NCBI GenBank assembly: GCA_036266155.1
Contig: DATANR010000068.1
Coordinates: forward strand, 1-14,207
Reading direction: 5' to 3'
DNA: 14,207 bases
DNA from: SIAJ01 sp036266155
GTDB lineage: Bacteria; Planctomycetota; Planctomycetia; Gemmatales; Gemmataceae
This document shows positions 1 to 5,662 of the stretch, one piece after another. Every line of letters begins with the position of its first letter. Within the stretch, counting starts at the first letter, position 1. Both the position numbers and the translations under genes were made by a program. The notes under the pieces were generated by a model. It had not been told where the DNA came from, did not search any database, and was given only the letters and a program-made list of their open reading frames with translations.

Positions 1-5
1 AAACG

Positions 6-26
6 GGTCAGGTTGGAAACCTGACC
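6..26. repeat. Short perfect inverted repeat (possible dispersed palindrome)
   Basis: GGTCAGGTT (6-14) and AACCTGACC (18-26) form a perfect 9-bp stem with a 3-base loop, about 50 bases before the first gene. It could be the terminator of a gene outside the window, or one copy of a short palindromic repeat family of the kind scattered between genes in planctomycete genomes. No T-run follows it, so a classical intrinsic terminator is doubtful. Only one copy is visible in this window. Confidence 0.5.
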
Positions 27-73
27 TACATGGGCAACGCTGTGGCCGGATGTAGACCACGGGAGAGACTTCG

Positions 74-805
74 ATGGGCTTCATCGGCAAGGTGCTGGTC
101 CTCCTGCAAGGGGCCGTGGCCATTACGGTCCTGGTCTGGGCAGTCGGCGTATTCACGCACCGCATCGACTGGAACACGCCGCCCGCGGAGCCCGGCAAGG
201 ATCAGGGCCCCGGTCTGTACGATCGCCAGAAGGCGCGCGCGGTCGAGTACAATGGGTCGGTCGATCGGGCCTATTCACGCTGGACGACGAATCTGAATCA
301 AGTGCTGGTACTGGAAGCCGAACGCTATCCGCGGCGAACGTACTACCAGACCGAGCTGGCTCGAATTCAAAATGGGGCCGCGACCGGCGACCCGGTGCGC
401 GAGTTGGTGGTCGCTCCCAATGGCTTCCTCGACGTGAACCCGGCAACCCTGCGCAAAGCCGTCGAAGTCCGGCCGGGCGCCAAGGCCATGAGCATCGACG
501 AATACGACAGGCGCATGGTCAAGCTGGTCGAGGACATCAAGGCGTCGCAGAAAAAGAGCGAGGCGGCGATAGTCGAACGCGACAAGCTCAACCGCGAGAT
601 CGTCGGCGTAACGCAGCCGACGCTGGTGAAGGGCTTGCGGACCCTGATCAACGAGCAGAAGTTGATTTTCGATCAGGCGGAATTGGAAGATCGCTACGCG
701 AGCGTGTTCGTCACCAACCGCGAAGCCGAGTTTGGTCTGTTCAAGAAGCGCCGCGATGCGATGCTCGCACGGGTGGAAGAGTTGAAGAAGTGGGACAAGA
801 AGTAG
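74..805 (+). CDS. Membrane-anchored coiled-coil protein, function unknown
   Basis: Unrecognised 243-residue protein. Residues 7-28 form one hydrophobic helix after a very short N-terminus, so it is probably an N-terminal membrane anchor with the rest on one side of the membrane. Residues about 142-176 and 184-240 are charged and heptad-like (rich in E, K, R, L), suggesting coiled coil or long helices. No catalytic motif is visible. The start at ATG 74 is supported by GGGAGAG about 8 bases upstream. The first 33 residues closely match those of the next gene (G5-K6, V9, L11, I17, F27-T28, R30, W33 at identical positions), so the two are probably related by duplication or share an anchor module. 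It lacks the C-terminal beta domain of its neighbour. The two genes are separated by a repeat pair and a new promoter, so they may be transcribed separately. Confidence 0.85.
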   Translation: MGFIGKVLVLLQGAVAITVLVWAVGVFTHRIDWNTPPAEPGKDQGPGLYDRQKARAVEYNGSVDRAYSRWTTNLNQVLVLEAERYPRRTYYQTELARIQNGAATGDPVRELVVAPNGFLDVNPATLRKAVEVRPGAKAMSIDEYDRRMVKLVEDIKASQKKSEAAIVERDKLNREIVGVTQPTLVKGLRTLINEQKLIFDQAELEDRYASVFVTNREAEFGLFKKRRDAMLARVEELKKWDKK

Positions 806-810
806 ATCTG

Positions 811-854
811 CTCCCCCTCTCCGCTTCGGAGAGGGGGCTGGGGGGGAGAGGTCA
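811..854 (-). repeat. GC-rich palindromic repeat, inverted copy (possible terminator)
   Basis: CCCCCTCTCC (813-822) pairs perfectly with GGAGAGGGGG (828-837) around GCTTC, and a further G-C pair leaves a 3-base loop. The element ends in AGGTCA (849-854). Its reverse complement reads TGACCT, a C-rich tract, GAAGC and a G-rich tract, the same layout as the element at 878-912. It lies 6 bases after the stop codon of the first gene, so it could stop transcription there, although no T-run follows. Confidence 0.7.
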
Positions 855-877
855 CGGCCGCGCTTGCGAGACGCTTT

Positions 878-912
878 TGACCTAACCCCCTCCCCGAAGC
901 GGGGAGGGGGAA
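878..912 (+). repeat. GC-rich palindromic repeat, direct copy
   Basis: This copy begins with TGACCT (878-883). CCCCCTCCCC (886-895) pairs perfectly with GGGGAGGGGG (901-910) around GAAGC. It is the same element as 811-854 in the opposite orientation, 23 bases away, so the pair forms a larger imperfect palindrome spanning about 100 bases. The layout fits a mobile or amplified short repeat family. Copies elsewhere in the genome cannot be seen from here. Confidence 0.7.
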
Positions 913-930
913 CCGAGCAGGCGGTTGCGG

Positions 931-958
931 TTGACAGGATGGGCCACCCGGGTATACG
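931..958 (+). promoter_or_regulatory. Candidate sigma70 promoter for the gene at 1049
   Basis: A perfect -35 hexamer TTGACA (931-936), a 16-base spacer and a -10-like TATACG (953-958) lie just after the repeat pair and about 90 bases before the start at 1049. An ACCCGGGT palindrome (946-953) touches the -10 box and could be an operator or chance. Promoter rules in planctomycetes are poorly known, so this is a sequence match only. Confidence 0.45.
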
Positions 959-1048
959 GGCGGTCTTCGGGGGCGATGGCGGACGGGTGATTTCGGGGGG
1001 TGACTCGGCAGGCGAGAGCTTAGCCGCGTTCACGGGAGGCGGATTGTC

Positions 1049-1936
1049 ATGACCGTATTCGGGAAAATCCTCGTCTTCTTGAACCTGCTGTTCAGCATCG
1101 CCACCGGCGCGCTGATCGTGTTCGTGTTCACCACCCGGTCAAACTGGGTAGCCGCGTACAACGACGCCAAGCAAAAAGCCGAGGCGGCCGAGGCCCGTTA
1201 CCTGGCCGAAAAGTCGTCGCACGACAACGACCGCAAACAAGCCGAAGTGGCGCTCAAGGGCGAAACCAGCGAGAAAGAACAGCTTGCCCAAGAAATCGCC
1301 AAGCTCCAAGACCGCATCACGCGCTTGCAGATGACTGCGGACACGCAGACCGGGCTCACGAACCAATCGGCCACCGAAATCCAGAAGGTCCAGGCCGAGC
1401 TGAACCAGATCAAAGCCGAGCGTGAAGCGCTTGTCACGGAGAAGGATGCCGCGCGAGCCAAGGTCGTTTCCATCCAGAAGGAACTCGACGAGCAGCGGAA
1501 GATCGCCGTCAATGAATCGCTGCAAGCGAAGAACCTCCTCCAGCGCGTGACGAACCTTTTGCGCACCGTCGAAGAGTTGACGGTCAAGACGCGCGAGTTG
1601 GAAGCGGCCGCGCCGGGTGGTGGTGGTGGTGGGCTCGGCACGGGCAGCTCCGTTCTCGATGAAACCGCCAAGTCCGCGCCCCCAGGCGTGCGTGGCCGAA
1701 TCACCGCCGTCGGCAAGGAAGGCACGTCGCTGGCCCAGATCAACATCGGCAGCGACTCGGGCCTGTCGCCGGGCAACGTGTTGATCGTTTACCGCGGCAA
1801 CGAATATCTCGGTGACTTGGCGCTCATTCGGACGGAAGCGAAGGCGGCCGTCGGCAAGTTCACGCCGAAGAGTCGGTCGGCCAAGCTCCAGGAAGGCGAT
1901 TCCGTGATCACCAGCTTTACCGGCGCCCCGCAGTGA
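1049..1936 (+). CDS. Membrane-anchored coiled-coil protein with C-terminal small beta domain
   Basis: Unrecognised 295-residue protein with three parts. Residues 6-28 are an N-terminal membrane helix. Residues about 35-188 are an uninterrupted charged, Ala/Glu/Lys/Gln-rich coiled coil. Residues 190-200 are a glycine-rich hinge encoded by a GGT repeat. Residues 213-292 look like a small beta barrel, with a pattern of InIGSDSGLSPG, an aromatic/hydrophobic strand, G-D-L, and a closing EGD-V; similar folds occur at the ends of envelope assembly proteins such as FlgT or MreC, but this is only a resemblance. The topology suggests a rod that holds the beta domain away from the membrane. ATG 1049 has GGGAGG (1034-1039) at good spacing. 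Its anchor matches that of the previous gene. The next gene follows after 25 bases, probably in the same transcript. Confidence 0.88.
   Translation: MTVFGKILVFLNLLFSIATGALIVFVFTTRSNWVAAYNDAKQKAEAAEARYLAEKSSHDNDRKQAEVALKGETSEKEQLAQEIAKLQDRITRLQMTADTQTGLTNQSATEIQKVQAELNQIKAEREALVTEKDAARAKVVSIQKELDEQRKIAVNESLQAKNLLQRVTNLLRTVEELTVKTRELEAAAPGGGGGGLGTGSSVLDETAKSAPPGVRGRITAVGKEGTSLAQINIGSDSGLSPGNVLIVYRGNEYLGDLALIRTEAKAAVGKFTPKSRSAKLQEGDSVITSFTGAPQ
1616..1633 (+). repeat. GGT trinucleotide repeat encoding a glycine hinge
   Basis: Five consecutive GGT codons and one GGG encode Gly190-Gly195 between the coiled coil and the C-terminal domain of the protein at 1049-1936. The repeat is in frame, so slippage would change hinge length by whole residues without breaking the gene. 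Confidence 0.9.
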
Positions 1937-1961
1937 GGCGCCGGTTCGAGGGGAGACTGGG

Positions 1962-2345
1962 ATGGCGACGAAAAGTGCGGGCCCGAAGCCGCGAAATGAT
2001 GCCTACACCGGCCTGTTGGCCATCTCGTTCCTGGCCCTCGTCGGCGCCACGGTCCTGATGGCGATGGACGCCAAGCAGCTCGGCGACCCGCCGGGAAAGC
2101 TCGACATCCAGGTGCCCGGATCCACCGCTGGCAAACCGGGCGAAGGGCTGAAGCGTCCCGACGTCGGCAAGGGCGACCCCGGCGTGCCGCCGAAGGACCC
2201 CGGCATGGGCGCTCGCGCGGAGCCGAAGCCGCTGCCGGAACTCCCGGCCGCGCCGGTCGTGGTGCCGGCCAAGGCAGAAGTGCCGGCCAAGACCGACGGC
2301 GACCTCCCGCCGCTGCCGGTTCCGAACTTCGTGCCGCCGATGTAG
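1962..2345 (+). CDS. Small membrane-anchored proline-rich protein, function unknown
   Basis: Unrecognised 127-residue protein. A short basic N-terminus is followed by one hydrophobic helix at about residues 16-35, then a low-complexity tail rich in Pro, Gly, Lys and Ala to the end, ending in PPLPVPNFVPPM. No folded domain is evident after the anchor; the tail looks like a flexible envelope spacer or binding segment. ATG 1962 has GGGGAGA about 6 bases upstream. It lies 25 bases after the coiled-coil gene and before a likely terminator, so the two probably form one transcription unit and may act at the same membrane site. The reading frame has typical GC-rich codon use, but low-complexity proteins of this kind are easy to over-predict. 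Confidence 0.75.
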   Translation: MATKSAGPKPRNDAYTGLLAISFLALVGATVLMAMDAKQLGDPPGKLDIQVPGSTAGKPGEGLKRPDVGKGDPGVPPKDPGMGARAEPKPLPELPAAPVVVPAKAEVPAKTDGDLPPLPVPNFVPPM

Positions 2346-2369
2346 GTTGGCGAGCAATTCGAATCACGT

Positions 2370-2395
2370 TGGCCCTCGCCGATTGGCGCGGGCCA
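2370..2395 (+). terminator. Candidate hairpin terminator after the coiled-coil unit
   Basis: GGCCCTCGCC (2371-2380) pairs with GGCGCGGGCC (2385-2394) around a GATT loop with one mismatch, and T2370-A2395 extends it. It sits 25 bases after the stop at 2345 and is followed by ATTTGCGTT, only weakly T-rich. Position and strength fit a terminator. Confidence 0.45.
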
Positions 2396-2704
2396 TTTGC
2401 GTTGAATGCCTCACTCACGTCTCGGGTTAATGACGAAACTGAAGTTGTTGGCGCGAAGCAGACGGCGCGGGTGATGCCAATCTGCGCGGCTTCCTGGCGC
2501 TAGTATTTTGGGCTGCGCGTTTTCAACCCATCCTCTTTGCTGGTAGATAGATGGGCGCGAAAATGCAGGCAGAGATTGCCAACATGTGGTAGTGCGTTGG
2601 CAATCTCTGATGGCAATCTCTCAATTCTGAATAGAAGAAACGAAACGAATCTGACATCCACGGCGACCCTTTTCATTGCAAAGACGTTGGGGATTGATTT
2701 ACCT
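2396..2704. other. Non-coding stretch between transcription units
   Basis: No gene is supported here. The part from about 2500 to 2700 is clearly more AT-rich than the neighbouring genes. It holds the inverted repeat at 2570-2621. A 98-codon open frame (2537-2833) crosses it but overlaps the signal peptide coding sequence of the next gene and has no recognisable features. The reason for the lower GC is not visible; relic DNA or a regulatory leader are both possible. Confidence 0.6.
2570..2621. repeat. 14-bp inverted repeat with a third, direct-repeated arm
   Basis: CAGAGATTGCCAAC (2570-2583) is perfectly complementary to GTTGGCAATCTCTG (2596-2609) across a 12-base loop. Its core TGGCAATCTCT is repeated directly at 2611-2621, so the left arm can pair with either of two right arms. 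There is no coding explanation. It could be an operator, an RNA switch-like structure or a relic of a small mobile element. Confidence 0.7.
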
Positions 2705-2733
2705 TTGGCTCCTTCCCAGATCGCCTCTACAAT
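2705..2733 (+). promoter_or_regulatory. Candidate sigma70 promoter for the 2772 gene cluster
   Basis: TTGGCT (2705-2710), a 17-base spacer and TACAAT (2728-2733) form a good sigma70-like promoter with a predicted transcription start near 2740, about 32 bases before the start codon at 2772. Its position supports the 2772 start over the upstream ATG at 2676, which would lie outside such a transcript. Confidence 0.5.
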
Positions 2734-2771
2734 CGCCCAAACGACTGACCGAGGCATATTTCGGAGCCCCC

Positions 2772-3194
2772 ATGATTCGCCTCATCGCGCTCGCTGCCAT
2801 TCTGTTTCTGCCCGCCACTCGACTGATGGCTGACGAGGCATCGGACAAGGTCCTCAAGCAACTCGAAGGCGAGTGGAAAATCGAGAAGATGTTGTTCGGC
2901 GGCATCGACCCTGGGCCGGACAAGGTTGATAAGACCACGTTGATCTTTAAGGGCGACGAGATCACGCCGAGCGACAATCCGAAGGACGTCGCCAAGATCA
3001 AAGTCGATCCGTCCAAGAAGCCGGCCCAGATCGACTTGACGGACAAGGCGAACAAGACGATGCCGGGGATTTATGAACTCAACGGCGACGAGCTGAAGAT
3101 CTGCTTTGCCGAAAGCGAAACGCGCCCGACGGAATTCGCGTCGCCCAAGGATAGCAAGCAAGTCTTGATCGTGCTCAAGCGCATCAAGAAGTGA
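2772..3194 (+). CDS. Secreted TIGR03067-family protein
   Basis: A 140-residue protein with a Sec signal peptide (residues 1-20, MIRLIALAAI then LFLPATRLMA, cleavage near Ala20) and one small domain. The domain has the hallmarks of TIGR03067, a family expanded in planctomycetes: LEGEW near residues 31-35 at its start, a predicted beta-rich middle, and YELNGDELKICF (101-112) followed by RPTEF (118-122) near its end. The fold is probably lipocalin-like; the biochemical role of the family is unknown. The frame is open back to an ATG at 2676, but that would bury the signal peptide and run through the candidate promoter, so ATG 2772 is preferred, although its ribosome-binding site is weak. It is followed after 15 bases by a membrane-protein gene and probably heads a four-gene unit. 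Confidence 0.88.
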   Translation: MIRLIALAAILFLPATRLMADEASDKVLKQLEGEWKIEKMLFGGIDPGPDKVDKTTLIFKGDEITPSDNPKDVAKIKVDPSKKPAQIDLTDKANKTMPGIYELNGDELKICFAESETRPTEFASPKDSKQVLIVLKRIKK

Positions 3195-3209
3195 TCTGGC
3201 CTGGGCCGA

Positions 3210-3908
3210 ATGCACCTCATCGCACCCGATATTCTGGCCGAGGCCGCGGGACTGTCCGTCGGCGTGCTCGTGACCGGCATCGTCGTCGGTGTACTGCTGT
3301 GGCTCTTCGGCTGGCGCTGGCACCGCTTCTGGATCGTGGTCGCGGTGACCGTCGCCGGCGGGCTCTACGGTTTGTCAACGGGTCAGGCGGCCGGCGGCCA
3401 TGTGCTGGCTCTGGGCCTGTTGCTGGCGGTATCCGCGGGGCTATTGGCGCTGGAACTGGCGCGGCTGTTCGCGTTCGCCGCCGGCGGCACGGCCGTCTGG
3501 CTCGCGATCGCCGCGTTGTTTCCCAACGCGCAGGAACTCGGCGTTTTCTTTCTTATCGGCGGGCTCGCGGGCGTGCTGTTCTATCGCTTGTGGACCATGC
3601 TCTTGACGAGCTTTCTGGGTACCCTGCTCGCCGGGCATTCCGGACTGGTCCTGGCCGCGACGCTCTCGAATTTCGATGCGGTCGGCTGGGCGAGTCGGAA
3701 CCCGCTTGCCAATAGCATTGTAGTCATCTTGATCACGCTGCTCGGTCTGGCGGCACAAGGAGCACAAGCACGCTGGCGCCGCGCGTGGGATCGTGAAGAG
3801 GAACGCGAGCGCCGCTTTCGTAAACGCCGTCGTGCGCCGCTGGTTGGCAGCGCGCTGTCGCCGGATTTGCAAGCACTGCGCGAAGCGTTTCGGCGACCAC
3901 GACTTTGA
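3210..3908 (+). CDS. Polytopic membrane protein, about seven helices
   Basis: A 232-residue protein made almost entirely of Gly/Ala/Leu/Val-rich hydrophobic segments at about residues 14-34, 39-58, 64-82, 87-104, 110-126, 130-150 and 166-182. A strongly basic tail (186-232, with runs of Arg and Lys) is probably cytoplasmic. The short loops, glycine-rich helices and seven-helix count resemble the DUF4203/TMEM198-like group, but this is a topology-level impression and not a motif match. Function unknown. The start lacks an evident ribosome-binding site and lies 15 bases after the TIGR03067 gene, suggesting translational coupling. The next gene starts 24 bases later. Confidence 0.85.
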   Translation: MHLIAPDILAEAAGLSVGVLVTGIVVGVLLWLFGWRWHRFWIVVAVTVAGGLYGLSTGQAAGGHVLALGLLLAVSAGLLALELARLFAFAAGGTAVWLAIAALFPNAQELGVFFLIGGLAGVLFYRLWTMLLTSFLGTLLAGHSGLVLAATLSNFDAVGWASRNPLANSIVVILITLLGLAAQGAQARWRRAWDREEERERRFRKRRRAPLVGSALSPDLQALREAFRRPRL

Positions 3909-3932
3909 TTCAATTCAAGTGAGGAATTGCTC

Positions 3933-4448
3933 ATGCCCTGGACTTGCCACGTTTGTCGAATCGACTTGGCGGATGAAGTTGAAAAATGCGAGTGCGGCTC
4001 GATTCGCCCGCGCGCCGATCGCCCACCTCTGAAGGAGTTTTCCGATCCGACGTTGGCCGATCACCTACAGACGCTCCCAATTGCCGTTCGTTGTCCGGGC
4101 TGCGGCAGCGACAAGTATCGCAAGGTGAACCCGAAAGCCACCGTTGCTTTCACCAAGGATCGCGTGTGTCTGAACTGCCAGACACGTTACACACCGCCAA
4201 CGCCGTTGTGGGGATCGATCACGTTCATCGTTGCCGGGGGACTGCTTGCTCTGACGATGGCGCTGTCCGCGTTCGTGCGCCTTGCCGTTGGCGGTGCCAA
4301 CCCGTGCGGAGTCGTCGGCTTGGTAATCGAAATCGCGCTTGGGATCATGGGTTTGTTGGGACTCATCCACGGCTTTCGCTCGTTGGCTGTGAAACCGGTG
4401 GACGTACCGCCATTGCCACGTGAATCTGAACCGCCGCCCGCAGGCTAA
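3933..4448 (+). CDS. Double zinc-ribbon membrane protein
   Basis: A 171-residue protein with two cysteine clusters before two membrane helices. The first cluster is C5, C8, C19, C21, a compact treble-clef or rubredoxin-like knuckle. The second is C54-x2-C57 and C79-x2-C82, a standard zinc ribbon. Hydrophobic helices follow at about 92-115 and 126-147, then a proline-rich C-terminal tail. The zinc sites should be cytoplasmic if the helices form a hairpin. Function unknown. ATG 3933 is chosen because GAGGA (3921-3925) lies 7 bases upstream; a TTG at 3927 would add only two residues. The Nif3-family gene begins 5 bases after the stop, so the two are almost certainly co-transcribed. Confidence 0.88.
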   Translation: MPWTCHVCRIDLADEVEKCECGSIRPRADRPPLKEFSDPTLADHLQTLPIAVRCPGCGSDKYRKVNPKATVAFTKDRVCLNCQTRYTPPTPLWGSITFIVAGGLLALTMALSAFVRLAVGGANPCGVVGLVIEIALGIMGLLGLIHGFRSLAVKPVDVPPLPRESEPPPAG

Positions 4449-4453
4449 CCACC

Positions 4454-5557
4454 ATGCCGACCGTCTCCACTATTTGCGGCTTCCTCGATCGCTTCGCTCC
4501 GCCGGCGCTCGCCGCCCAGTGGGACAATGTCGGCCTCCTCTTCGGCGATGGCGCCGCGGAAGCCCGTCGGGTCATGACTTGCTTGACGGTGACACCCGCG
4601 GTGGTCGCTGAAGCGATTGCCGAGAAGGTGGATCTGATCGTCACGCACCACCCGATTCTGTTCCGCGGCGTCAAGCGGCTCTCGACCGCGAACGCCGACG
4701 GTCGTCTGCTCTGGCCGCTCGCTCGTGCGGGTATCGCGGTCTATTCGCCGCACACGGCGTTCGACAACACGATCGGCGGCATCAACGATTCGCTGGCGCG
4801 CCGACTTGGCTTGGTCGACGTCGTTCCGCTTCGCCGACACAACGAGGCGAGCCGGTGCAAGGTGGTGGTGTTCGTTCCGGAAAGCGACCTGACCAAAGTG
4901 TCCGACGCCATGTTCGCGGCCGGCGCCGGCGTGATTGGTCAATACGAGCAGTGTTCTTTCCGCATCCCGGGAACGGGCACGTTCTTCGGTACCGCGAACA
5001 CGAACCCGACGGTCGGCACCAAGGGCCGGCGCGAGGAGGTGAGCGAACTGCGCCTCGAAGTCGTTTGTCCAACAGCGAAATTGCCCGCGGTCGTTGCTGC
5101 CTTGCGCTCGGCCCATTCCTATGAGGAACCGGCGTTCGACGTTTACCCCATGCAGCCAACGCCCGGACCCAGTGGCGAGGGGCGCATTGGCACGCTTCCG
5201 GCTGCACAATCACTGCACGAGTTAGGTACGACGATTAAACGCGAACTCTCGGCGGGAGCCGTGCAAATCGTTGGCGACGCGCATCGAATGGTCCAGCGCA
5301 TCGCCATCGCCTGTGGTGCGGCCGGCGAGTTCCTCGACGACGCGGTCAAAGCTCGGGCCGACGTCTTCCTAACGGGTGAGATGCGCTTTCACGATTATCT
5401 GAATGCCGAAAGTCAGGGCATCGCCCTCGTGTTGCCCGGCCACTATGCCACCGAGCGACCGGCAGTCGAGGAACTGGCGATCAAGTTGCAAACGGAATTT
5501 GCCGATGCCACCGTGTGGGCCAGTCGCACGGAGGCCGATCCGGTTGAATGGTTATGA
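4454..5557 (+). CDS. Nif3-like dinuclear metal-centre protein
   Basis: A 367-residue member of the Nif3/YbgI family, soluble proteins that form toroidal hexamers with a two-metal site in each subunit. They are often annotated as GTP cyclohydrolase I type 2, but the cellular role is unsettled. Metal-ligand motifs are all present: THHP with H65 and H66, HTAFD with H100 and D104, and GHYATE with H330 and E334, matching the family's His-His, Asp and His-x3-Glu ligands. The N-terminal AAQWDNVGLL is the usual family signature. Length near 370 indicates the long form, with a PII-like insert between the two halves (roughly residues 130-240), as in Bacillus YqfO-type proteins, rather than the 250-residue short form. 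It is the last gene of the 2772 cluster. The zinc-ribbon gene just upstream hints at a metal connection, but that is inference. Confidence 0.95.
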   Translation: MPTVSTICGFLDRFAPPALAAQWDNVGLLFGDGAAEARRVMTCLTVTPAVVAEAIAEKVDLIVTHHPILFRGVKRLSTANADGRLLWPLARAGIAVYSPHTAFDNTIGGINDSLARRLGLVDVVPLRRHNEASRCKVVVFVPESDLTKVSDAMFAAGAGVIGQYEQCSFRIPGTGTFFGTANTNPTVGTKGRREEVSELRLEVVCPTAKLPAVVAALRSAHSYEEPAFDVYPMQPTPGPSGEGRIGTLPAAQSLHELGTTIKRELSAGAVQIVGDAHRMVQRIAIACGAAGEFLDDAVKARADVFLTGEMRFHDYLNAESQGIALVLPGHYATERPAVEELAIKLQTEFADATVWASRTEADPVEWL

Positions 5558-5594
5558 GAACCGCGCGCGGCCAGGCCTGGATTGCGCCGGCCCA

Positions 5595-5623
5595 TTGCCT
5601 TCGTGATCGTGCCAGCGTAGTAT
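5595..5623 (+). promoter_or_regulatory. Candidate sigma70 promoter for the 5663 gene
   Basis: TTGCCT (5595-5600), a 17-base spacer and TAGTAT (5618-5623) lie in the 100-base gap between the Nif3 gene and the next gene. The predicted start of transcription is near 5630, upstream of both possible start codons. Confidence 0.4.
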
Positions 5624-5662
5624 TCTCACACTGAATCACTCAAATCCGACGTGGCAGTCGCC

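Noticed and set aside
275..1033. 252-codon minus-strand open frame opposite the first gene
   Set aside because: It runs through the palindromic repeats and lies antisense to a gene with a good ribosome-binding site and membrane anchor; typical GC-rich shadow frame.
2537..2833. 98-codon plus-strand open frame in the intergenic stretch
   Set aside because: It overlaps the signal peptide of the TIGR03067 gene in another frame, has no ribosome-binding site and no protein-like pattern.
4445..5209. 254-codon minus-strand frame opposite the Nif3 gene
   Set aside because: Antisense to a gene with all metal-ligand motifs; its translation is Arg/Ala/His-rich with no recognisable domain.
5570..5580. 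CCAGGCCTGG palindrome after the Nif3 gene
   Set aside because: Ten bases with no loop and no T-run; likely chance in GC-rich sequence rather than a terminator.
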